DNA of 5,224 nucleotides from Tagaea sp. (GTDB lineage: Bacteria; Pseudomonadota; Alphaproteobacteria; CACIAM-22H2): positions 1 through 5,224 of the forward strand of contig JAMNXK010000203.1 in NCBI GenBank assembly GCA_023653245.1, in the 5' to 3' direction. The notes below the pieces were generated by a model, which saw only the letters and a program-made list of their open reading frames with translations, ran no database searches and was not told the origin of the DNA. Shown piece after piece: positions 1 to 5,224 of the stretch. The stretch's first letter is position 1; every line of letters begins with the position of its first letter. Both the position numbers and the translations under genes were made by a program.

Positions 1-848
1 CCGTCGTCGCGCTCGAATCCACCATCGTCGCGCACGGCCTGCCGCGCCCGGCCAATCTCGACGCGGGGCGCGCGCTGGAAGCCGAAGTGCGCGGCGCGGG
101 CGCGATCCCGGCGACCATCGCCATTCTCGGCGGGCGCATTTGCGTCGGCCTGTCGGCGGCACAGATGGAGACGCTCGCACTGACCGACGGCATCGCCAAA
201 GCCTCGCGCCGCGATCTCGCGGCCCTGATCGCCAAGCGCGCGAACGGGGCGACCACGGTCGCCGCCACGATGGCGGTGGCCGCGATGGCCGGCATCGCGA
301 TCTTCGCCACCGGCGGCATCGGCGGCGTGCATCGCGGCGCGGAGACGAGTTTCGACATCTCCGCCGATCTGCCCGAGCTCGCGCGCAGCCCGGTCGCCGT
401 GATCTCGGCCGGGGCGAAGTCGATTCTCGATCTGCCCAAGACGCTCGAGACGCTGGAGACCCTGGGCGTGCCCGTCTGGGGCTGGCGCACGCACGCCTTT
501 CCCGCCTTCTACGCGCCCGATAGCGGCCTTAGGGTCGAAGCGCGTTTCGATGCGATCGCCGAATTGGCGCGCGCCGTGGCGGCGCATCGGCGTTTGGGCG
601 GCGGCGGCATGCTGATCGCCAATCCGATTCCGGCCGAAGCGGCGCTCGACATCGAGCCCGCGATCGCCGAAGCGGTGGCTGCGGCCGACGCGCAAGGCAT
701 CGGCGGCAAGGCGCTCACGCCCTTCCTGCTGGCGCGAATCAACGCGCGCACCGAAGGGCGCAGCCTCGCGGCCAATCTGGCGCTGGCGCGCAACAATGCG
801 CGGTTGGGCGGCGAGCTCGCGGTCGCCTTGGCTCAGTCTTCGTCGTAG
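1..848 (+). CDS. psuG: Pseudouridine-5'-phosphate glycosidase, 5'-truncated by window edge
   Basis: The enzyme reversibly cleaves the C-glycosidic bond of pseudouridine 5'-phosphate to uracil and ribose 5-phosphate, a cytosolic step of pseudouridine catabolism. The frame is open from base 3, so the gene starts upstream; the GTG at 87 is internal. About 281 codons are visible against roughly 305-310 in the family, so only about 25 N-terminal residues are missing. Family blocks appear in order: ALEST near the left edge (Glu codon 15-17, matching the catalytic acid E31 of E. coli PsuG), AKASRRDL (Lys 198-200, matching K93), GGIGGVHRGAE followed by FDIS (a metal-ligand Asp region), AGAKSILDLPKTLE (Lys 417-419, matching the Schiff-base K166), and a C-terminal NNARLGGELA (Asn codons 792-797). 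All the catalytic positions that can be checked are intact. A PfkB-type pseudouridine kinase is a common neighbour but would lie outside the window. The stop overlaps the 3' end of the convergent arfB. The identification is firm. Confidence 0.95.
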   Translation, partial: VVALESTIVAHGLPRPANLDAGRALEAEVRGAGAIPATIAILGGRICVGLSAAQMETLALTDGIAKASRRDLAALIAKRANGATTVAATMAVAAMAGIAIFATGGIGGVHRGAETSFDISADLPELARSPVAVISAGAKSILDLPKTLETLETLGVPVWGWRTHAFPAFYAPDSGLRVEARFDAIAELARAVAAHRRLGGGGMLIANPIPAEAALDIEPAIAEAVAAADAQGIGGKALTPFLLARINARTEGRSLAANLALARNNARLGGELAVALAQSSS

Positions 849-1252
849 CCGGTGCCGCGCAGCGCCTTCAGCGCGCCGCGCTTGACCTTCGATTCGACGC
901 GGCGGCGCTTGGAGCCCTTGGTCGGCTTGGTCGCCTTGCGCGGCCGGGGCCGTTCCTTCGCGCGGCGCAGCAGCCCGGCGAGCTTGGCCAAGGCGGATTT
1001 GCGGTTGTCGTCCTGGCTGCGATGCTCCTGCGCCTCGACCAGCAGCATGTCCTCGGACGACACGCGCCGTCCGGCGAGCGCCCGCAAGCGCGACAGCACC
1101 TCGACGGGCAGGCGGCAGGTCTTGAGATCGACGCGCAGCTCGACCGCACTCGACACTTTGTTGACGTTCTGCCCGCCGGGCCCCGAGGCGCGCACGAAGC
1201 GCCACTGGAGATCGCGGTCGTCGAGATCGAGGTCGGGAATCACGCGCGGCAT
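833..1252 (-). CDS. arfB: ArfB/YaeJ-type ribosome-rescue peptidyl-tRNA hydrolase
   Basis: This 139-residue protein belongs to the class I release-factor-like family (ArfB/YaeJ; mitochondrial ICT1). Known members enter stalled, non-stop ribosomes and hydrolyse the peptidyl-tRNA ester without reading a stop codon. The catalytic loop is explicit: F-V-R-A-S-G-P-G-G-Q-N-V-N-K with GGQ at residues 26-28, followed by SSAVELRVDL. A conserved HRSQDDNR segment follows around residues 77-84. The tail from about residue 92 is strongly Arg/Lys-rich and contains KATKPTKGSKRRR; in this family such a tail is inserted into the empty mRNA channel. There is no codon-recognition domain, and 139 residues is normal for ArfB rather than RF1/RF2. 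The ATG at 1252 gives the usual short lead before the GGQ loop. The sequence before it (AACGGGGC) is a poor Shine-Dalgarno and lies inside an inverted repeat. The gene is divergent from the glycosyltransferase and convergent with psuG. Confidence 0.95.
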   Translation of the reverse strand: MPRVIPDLDLDDRDLQWRFVRASGPGGQNVNKVSSAVELRVDLKTCRLPVEVLSRLRALAGRRVSSEDMLLVEAQEHRSQDDNRKSALAKLAGLLRRAKERPRPRKATKPTKGSKRRRVESKVKRGALKALRGTGYDED

Positions 1253-1307
1253 GCCCCGTTCATGCCCCGCTTGCGCGGGCCCCGCAAGCGGGTAAAAACG
1301 GGGGCAT
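1250..1307. repeat. Nested inverted repeat (REP-like) between divergent genes
   Basis: A perfect 10-bp inverted repeat, CCCGCTTGCG (1266-1275) and CGCAAGCGGG (1283-1292), surrounds a 7-base spacer CGGGCCC. Each half is itself palindromic: CCCGC-TTGC-GCGGG at 1266-1279, and CCCGC-AA-GCGGG at 1281-1292. An outer pair, ATGCCCCGTT (1251-1260) and AACGGGGGCAT (1297-1307), matches with one bulged base. In addition, CATGCCCCGTT (1250-1260) and CATGCCCCGCT (1261-1271) form a near-perfect 11-bp tandem repeat. The element fills the space between the two divergent start codons and includes parts of both. Paired small GC-rich palindromes in an intergenic gap resemble dispersed REP/BIME-type repeats; an operator or RNA hairpin in the leaders is also possible. 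No run of T follows the stem on either strand, so it does not look like an intrinsic terminator. The symmetry is directly visible; the function is unknown. Confidence 0.8.
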
Positions 1308-2253
1308 GTCCGGGGTCACGATCCTCTGCACCGTCTACAACAAGGAGCGCTTCCTGCCGGAAGTGATCGCGGCGATCTGGCGCCAAACGCCCGAGATCCC
1401 GCGCGAATTCCTGTTCGTGGACGACGGCAGCCGCGACCGCTCGGTGGCGATCGTGCGCGAACTCACGCGCGACTGGCCCAATTGCCGCATCGTCGAGCGC
1501 AAGAACGGCGGCCCGTCGGCGGCGACGAACACCGGCATCGAACTCGCCACCATGCCCTGGCTCAAGCTGGTGGGCTCGGACGACGTGCTCGCCCCCTACG
1601 CCACGCGCCGGCTGATCGACATCGCCGAAGCGACCGGCAGCGAGGCGGTGTTCGGGCGCATCGGCTTCTACAAGGACCCGTCCGAGATCGTTTTCGACGA
1701 GGACGCGGCCGCGCGCGTGCCGGCCGCGGTCCCGCACGATCCGGTGGCGGAAGTCATCCGCCGCGGCGTGTCGGGCACCTCGCCGACGATCTTCCGTACC
1801 GACACGGTCAAGCGCGCAGGCGCTTGCGATCCGGGCGTGTTCGTCGAGGATTTCTCGCTGGCCTTGCGCGTGGCGCGGCTGGGCAAGATAGCGCGCTGGG
1901 ATCATGTCGTGACCTGGGGCCCGGCGGAAGACGCGACCCGCATCATGGTCGGCCAAGGCCATCAGGCGCATCACGACTTCGCGCTCGTCCTGGCGAATTT
2001 CCTGCGCGCGCATCCCGAGCTTGAGGCGCGCTACGGCCGCCTCGCCTTCCACCGCGCCGCAGGTCGCGCGTGGAAATACGCGCGCCGCGCCGCCGGGCTC
2101 GGCTGGACGAGCAAATACGCGTGGCTCCATCTGCTTTCCTATTTGGGGCCGATGGGTGCCGCCGCCGACGCGATCGCGCGCACGATGGACGTCTACGCGT
2201 TGGGCGAAGGGCCCAAGATCAAGCCGATCTTGCGCGTGGAGGCGGGCGCGTGA
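1306..2253 (+). CDS. Family 2 (GT-A) glycosyltransferase
   Basis: This 315-residue protein has a GT2 nucleotide-sugar transferase fold, expected to be cytosolic or at the inner membrane surface. Opening strand and NDP-binding block: VTILCTVYNKERFLPEVI (residues 4-21). Next come FLFVDDGSRDRS with D39-D40, and N-G-G-P-S-A-A-T-N-T-G (67-77), which matches the GT2 'N-x-G-x-x-x-A-x-N-x-G' region. The metal/sugar-nucleotide motif is V-G-S-D-D (89-93), and GVFVEDFSLALR (177-188) supplies an acidic pair E181-D182 where GT2 enzymes place the catalytic base. There is no clear transmembrane segment, so it is a soluble transferase rather than a processive synthase. Donor and acceptor cannot be read from the sequence. 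The ATG at 1306 leaves only two residues before the first conserved strand, supporting this start. The upstream ACGGGGG is a weak ribosome site inside the inverted repeat. Its TGA overlaps the GTG start of the next gene (GTGA), so the two are probably co-translated. Confidence 0.9.
   Translation: MSGVTILCTVYNKERFLPEVIAAIWRQTPEIPREFLFVDDGSRDRSVAIVRELTRDWPNCRIVERKNGGPSAATNTGIELATMPWLKLVGSDDVLAPYATRRLIDIAEATGSEAVFGRIGFYKDPSEIVFDEDAAARVPAAVPHDPVAEVIRRGVSGTSPTIFRTDTVKRAGACDPGVFVEDFSLALRVARLGKIARWDHVVTWGPAEDATRIMVGQGHQAHHDFALVLANFLRAHPELEARYGRLAFHRAAGRAWKYARRAAGLGWTSKYAWLHLLSYLGPMGAAADAIARTMDVYALGEGPKIKPILRVEAGA
2238..2242 (+). promoter_or_regulatory. Shine-Dalgarno GGAGG setting the GTG start of the sulfatase-like gene
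   Basis: GGAGG lies inside the end of the glycosyltransferase gene, seven bases before GTG 2250. It supports GTG 2250 as the true start. The in-frame ATG at 2070 would place 180 bases of this reading frame wholly inside the glycosyltransferase coding region. It is the best ribosome-binding sequence in the three-gene unit. Confidence 0.75.
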
Positions 2254-3839
2254 AGCGCAAGCGAATCGACGCGCCCTGGACCGTCTCGGCGGCGTGCGCC
2301 GTCGTCTTCCTCAATCAGCTGGTGTCGTCGGGCGATTTCGTCGAAACGCCCTTGCAGCTGATGCCTTCGGCGATCGCCATCGAATTGCTCGCGGCGATGG
2401 CGCTGCTGGGGATCGTCGCGCTGCTCGGCGCGCGCAAAGCCTCGACGCTGCTCTGGCTCCTGACCATCGCCTTCGTGCTCGCCTTCGCCGTGCGCGCGCT
2501 CGGTTTGGCCGTGCCGTGGTTCTTCGGCCGCGATCTCAACCTCGCCATCGACGCGCGCTTCGCCCCCGTCTTCGCCAAGATGCTGTCCGATTCGATGCCG
2601 GTGGCGGAGCTCGGCCTGCTGGCGCTGGGCCTCGCTGTGGCGGCGCTGATCGCGTTGACGATCGTGCGCGCCGCGTTCGGAATCGTCTTCCGCGCTTTCG
2701 CGTCCGGCGCGCCGGCGCGGCTTCTGCCCGGCTTCGCGATCCTGGCGGCGTTTTGGTTCGCGTTGCCGGCCGCACCCTCGTCGCCGAGCCCGCGCCCCTT
2801 CCTGTCGGCCGATGCGGCCGCGGTCGTCGCGCGCAACGTCGATAACGTGCTGGCGGCCGAAGGCTTGCGGGGCGCGCACCGCGCGCGCATCGACGCGGCG
2901 CAAGTGGCACTTCCCGCCGAGGCCGATCTTGCGGCGCTGCGCGGCAAGCATGTGGTGTTGATTTTCGTCGAGTCCTACGGCCGTTCGGACGTCGCGGCGC
3001 CCGCGCGCGCGACGCTGGCCGAAAGGCTCGAAGCTTCGGGCTACGCGTCGGCGTCCGCGTCTCTGATCTCGCCCACCACGGGAGGCGGCTCGTGGATGGC
3101 GCATGGCACGCTGCTCGCGGGCGTGAGGATCGCCGCGCAGGACGCCTACGAAGTGCTGCTGGTCTCCGGCGCGCGCACGCTCGCCCATCGTTTCGCCGCC
3201 GCGGGCTGGCGCAGCGTCGCGGTCATGCCGCGTATCGACCAGCCTTGGCCCGAGGGGCGGCTGCTCGGGTTCGAGACGATCCGCATCCAGCCCGATCTGG
3301 GCTATCGGGGTCCGCGCTTCGCGTGGGAAACGCTGCCCGATCAATGGGTGCTGAACCGCTTCGCCGAGCTCGATCTCGGCGGCGCGCTTTCGTTCGCCAA
3401 GATCGTGCTCGCGTCGAGCCACACGCCGTTCGAGCGCGTGCCTGCGATCGTCGAAGATTGGGACGCGCTCGGCGACGGGCGCGTTTACGAAGGCCTGCCG
3501 GTCAAGGAATTCCCCGTGCGCGGCGGGCGGGTGTTCGAGCAGGACGAGGCGCACGCCGCCACGATCGACTACGTGCTGGACGCGATCGGGCGCTTCGCCG
3601 GGCACGTGGCGAACAAGGACATCCTGTTCGTCGTGTTGGGCGACCATTCCCCGCCCTTGACGACCGCGCGGCGCACGGGCGACTTCGCCGTGCCGATCCA
3701 CGTCTTCGCGCGCGACGAAGCGGTCGTCGAGCCGTTCTTGCGGCGCGGCTACGTGCCGGGCATCGCCGTGCCCGCTTCGGCCGCGCCGATGGAGGATTTC
3801 CTCGCCGGCTTCCTCGCCGATTTCTCGACGCCGAAATGA
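2250..3839 (+). CDS. Membrane AlkP-superfamily sulfatase / phosphoglycerol transferase-like protein (LtaS/MdoB type)
   Basis: From GTG 2250 the product is 529 residues. The first ~170 residues hold about five hydrophobic segments (roughly 11-27, 41-60, 66-91, 118-145, 152-171), then a large soluble domain expected on the periplasmic side, the layout of LtaS/MdoB-type enzymes. The AlkP/sulfatase core is recognisable: H-V-V-L-I-F-V-E-S-Y-G with metal-ligand candidate E241; TTGGGSWMAHGTLLAG, where S281 sits where the catalytic Thr of LtaS would be; ASSHTPF with H391; A-A-T-I-D-Y-V-L-D-A-I; and V-V-L-G-D-H-S-P-P with D465 and H466 as metal ligands. Known relatives move phosphoglycerol or phosphoethanolamine from phospholipids to glycans or lipids, or hydrolyse sulfate or phosphate esters; the substrate here cannot be told. 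The GGGSWMAH motif differs from classical LtaS and suggests a separate subfamily. The gene overlaps both neighbours by 4 bp (GTGA before, ATGA after), which implies translational coupling. Confidence 0.88.
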   Translation: MKRKRIDAPWTVSAACAVVFLNQLVSSGDFVETPLQLMPSAIAIELLAAMALLGIVALLGARKASTLLWLLTIAFVLAFAVRALGLAVPWFFGRDLNLAIDARFAPVFAKMLSDSMPVAELGLLALGLAVAALIALTIVRAAFGIVFRAFASGAPARLLPGFAILAAFWFALPAAPSSPSPRPFLSADAAAVVARNVDNVLAAEGLRGAHRARIDAAQVALPAEADLAALRGKHVVLIFVESYGRSDVAAPARATLAERLEASGYASASASLISPTTGGGSWMAHGTLLAGVRIAAQDAYEVLLVSGARTLAHRFAAAGWRSVAVMPRIDQPWPEGRLLGFETIRIQPDLGYRGPRFAWETLPDQWVLNRFAELDLGGALSFAKIVLASSHTPFERVPAIVEDWDALGDGRVYEGLPVKEFPVRGGRVFEQDEAHAATIDYVLDAIGRFAGHVANKDILFVVLGDHSPPLTTARRTGDFAVPIHVFARDEAVVEPFLRRGYVPGIAVPASAAPMEDFLAGFLADFSTPK

Positions 3840-5224
3840 CCCGCACGACCGATCTGCGACGCTTGGCGATCCTATCGGCGGCGATCGCGGCACCGGTGCC
3901 TTGGGTCGTCGCGCCGCCGGAAGGGATCGCGTTCTTCGCGGTCGCGACGCCGCTGCTGTGGGCCGGCGCGCGTTGGGGCTTGGCGGACCATCCTTTCGCG
4001 CGGCTGGGTGCCGCGAACGCGGTCACGTACGTGCGCGGCATGGGTGTGGCGCTGCTCTGCGCGTTCTTGACGGCGCCGTTAGACGAGCGCGCGCGCCTCG
4101 CGTTCGCGCTGTTCGCGGGGCTGCTGCTCGCCGCCGACGGGCTCGACGGCTGGCTGGCGCGGCGCAACCGGACGGCCTCGGCCTTCGGCGCGCGCTTCGA
4201 CATGGAGGTCGATTCCGCGCTGATGCTCGTCCTTTCGATACTGGCTGCGCGCGCGCACGGCATCGAGCTGCTGCTGCTCGGCCTGCCGCGCTATGTCTTC
4301 GTCGCCGCGTCGTTCGCGTGGCCGTTCTTGTCGAATCCGCTGCCGCACAGCGAGCGGCGGCGGATCGTCTGCGTGGTCCAGGGCCTCGGCTTGATCGCGG
4401 CGATCGCGCCGTGGGATCCGGGCGCTTGGCTCGCCGGGGTGGCGCTCGCGGCGTTGCTGGGATCGTTCGCGCTCGACGTGGCGTGGCTGTGGCGGCACGC
4501 CGCATCGCGCCGGCGCGAAAACGGCTTCGCGCCCTATCTCGGCCTCGCGCGCTCGATCGCGATCTATTGGCTCGTGCCGGGACGGCGCGCGAAGCTCGAC
4601 CGCTTGTACGCGCGCTGGGTGAAGCCGGGCGGGCTCGCTTTCGACGTCGGCAGCCATGCCGGCAACCGCGCGGCGAGCTGGCGGCGCTTGGGGGCGGCCG
4701 TCGTCGCGGTCGAGCCGCAGCCGCTGTTCGCCGATTTCCTCGCCCGGCTGTTCGTCGATGATCCGAATTTCGTCCTCGAACGCGCGGCGATCGGCGCGCG
4801 CGAAGGGACGCTGACCTTGCGCGTCAGCGACCGCCATCCGACGGTGACGAGCGCGTCGGGCGATTTCGTGGCGGCGGCGGCGCGAGCGCCGGGCTACGAG
4901 CGCGTGGTCTGGAACCACGCGGTCGACGTGCCGATGACCACGCTCGACGCGTTGATCGCGCGCCACGGACGGCCGGATTTCGTGAAGATCGACGTCGAGG
5001 GCGCGGAAGCCGAAGTCCTCGCGGGGCTGAATTCGCGCGTGCCCGCGCTGTCCTTCGAATACGCCTGGGCGAGCAAGGACACGGCGCTGGCCTGCGTCGA
5101 GCGTCTCGCGGGCTATCGCTTCAATCGGTCGATCGGCGAAAGCCTGGAATTCGTGTCGGAGACGTGGATGGACGCGCGCGCTTTGCGCGATTTCCTCGAA
5201 GCGCTCACGCCCGGCGATCCCTCG
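3836..5224 (+). CDS. CDP-alcohol phosphatidyltransferase–FkbM methyltransferase fusion, 3' end beyond the window
   Basis: One frame is open for 463 codons from ATG 3836 to the right edge with no stop. Residues ~1-220 form a polytopic CDP-alcohol phosphatidyltransferase domain. It has N61-x2-T64-x2-R67 at the start of a membrane helix, then the exact family signature D101-x2-D104-G105-x2-A108-R109-x8-G118-x3-D122-x3-D126, whose Asp residues bind metal and the CDP group. Such enzymes displace CMP from a CDP-linked lipid or alcohol. After a short Arg-rich linker (~221-236), residues ~237-463 match FkbM-type SAM methyltransferases: F-D-V-G-S-H-A-G-N (269-277, SAM motif I), V-A-V-E-P-Q-P (290-296), T-T-L-D-A-L (368-373) and D-F-V-K-I-D-V-E-G-A-E (381-391). 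FkbM relatives methylate hydroxyls of sugars and natural products. The ATG lies in an ATGA overlap with the previous stop and has no clear Shine-Dalgarno, so translation probably depends on coupling. The product is unknown; the domain calls are firm. Confidence 0.88.
   Translation, partial: MTRTTDLRRLAILSAAIAAPVPWVVAPPEGIAFFAVATPLLWAGARWGLADHPFARLGAANAVTYVRGMGVALLCAFLTAPLDERARLAFALFAGLLLAADGLDGWLARRNRTASAFGARFDMEVDSALMLVLSILAARAHGIELLLLGLPRYVFVAASFAWPFLSNPLPHSERRRIVCVVQGLGLIAAIAPWDPGAWLAGVALAALLGSFALDVAWLWRHAASRRRENGFAPYLGLARSIAIYWLVPGRRAKLDRLYARWVKPGGLAFDVGSHAGNRAASWRRLGAAVVAVEPQPLFADFLARLFVDDPNFVLERAAIGAREGTLTLRVSDRHPTVTSASGDFVAAAARAPGYERVVWNHAVDVPMTTLDALIARHGRPDFVKIDVEGAEAEVLAGLNSRVPALSFEYAWASKDTALACVERLAGYRFNRSIGESLEFVSETWMDARALRDFLEALTPGDPS

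Noticed and set aside
87..89. GTG 87 as the psuG start
   Set aside because: The frame is open back to base 3 and encodes conserved family sequence including the catalytic Glu at 15-17, so the true start is upstream of the window.
1266..1298. Rho-independent terminator
   Set aside because: The strong stem is followed on the + strand by TAAAAAC rather than a T run. On the - strand the T run precedes the stem. It also sits between divergent starts, where a terminator has no obvious role.
1240..2130. Antisense open frame of 296 codons opposite the glycosyltransferase
   Set aside because: It is a shadow of a gene with intact GT2 motifs; its end only runs through the inverted repeat and the start of arfB. 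It has no recognisable domain.
2070..2249. ATG 2070 as the start of the sulfatase-like gene
   Set aside because: The extra 60 residues are Arg-rich and non-hydrophobic, and they are encoded entirely within the glycosyltransferase gene. GTG 2250 with GGAGG seven bases upstream and a GTGA overlap is far better.
2193..3893. Very long antisense open frame (566 codons, - strand)
   Set aside because: It lies opposite the sulfatase-like gene, which has clear membrane segments and catalytic motifs. The antisense product is an Arg/Gly/His-rich low-complexity sequence with no family motif, as expected from the mirror frame of GC-rich coding DNA.
4495..4625. Two separate genes or a frameshift between the two domains of the last gene
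   Set aside because: Both domains are in the same frame with no stop between them. No start with a ribosome site appears at the junction, and the FkbM N-terminal region (about residues 237-262) is continuous with the linker.
3901..4966. Open frames in other phases and on the - strand (3901-4761 +, 4079-4966 -, 3502-4263 -)
   Set aside because: All overlap the frame-2 gene that carries exact CDP-alcohol phosphatidyltransferase and FkbM signatures. Their translations are Arg/Ala-rich with no motifs.

Overview
This is a GC-rich window (mostly G or C at third codon positions) with tightly packed genes. It fits an alphaproteobacterium, perhaps Rhodospirillales-like. That assignment rests on base composition and the general look of the proteins, and no marker gene is present to confirm it.

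Layout. (1) From the left edge to 848, + strand: the 3' part of psuG, pseudouridine-5'-phosphate glycosidase, whose start lies outside the window. (2) 833-1252, - strand: arfB, the GGQ-motif ribosome-rescue peptidyl-tRNA hydrolase, convergent with psuG and overlapping its 3' end by 16 bp. (3) 1250-1307: a compact dyad-symmetric, REP-like element filling the 53 bp between the divergent arfB and glycosyltransferase starts. Both start codons lie in its outer arms. (4) 1306-5224, + strand: three genes joined by 4-bp start/stop overlaps (GTGA, ATGA). They encode a family 2 glycosyltransferase, a polytopic membrane AlkP-superfamily sulfatase/phosphoglycerol-transferase-like protein (LtaS/MdoB type), and a two-domain protein still open at the right edge.

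The last gene is the main point of interest. One uninterrupted frame runs from ATG 3836 to the window end. It encodes a complete CDP-alcohol phosphatidyltransferase domain with an exact D-x2-DG-x2-AR-x8-G-x3-D-x3-D signature, followed after a short linker by an FkbM-type SAM-dependent methyltransferase domain. These activities are normally on separate proteins.

Together the three-gene unit looks like a cell-envelope module. A membrane enzyme would make a CDP-alcohol-derived phospholipid, a glycosyltransferase would act on a lipid or glycan, an AlkP-type enzyme facing the periplasm would transfer or hydrolyse a phospho- or sulfo-headgroup, and a methyltransferase would cap the product. The families follow from the sequence; the joint pathway and its product are inference. 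psuG (nucleoside catabolism) and arfB (translation rescue) appear unrelated to it.
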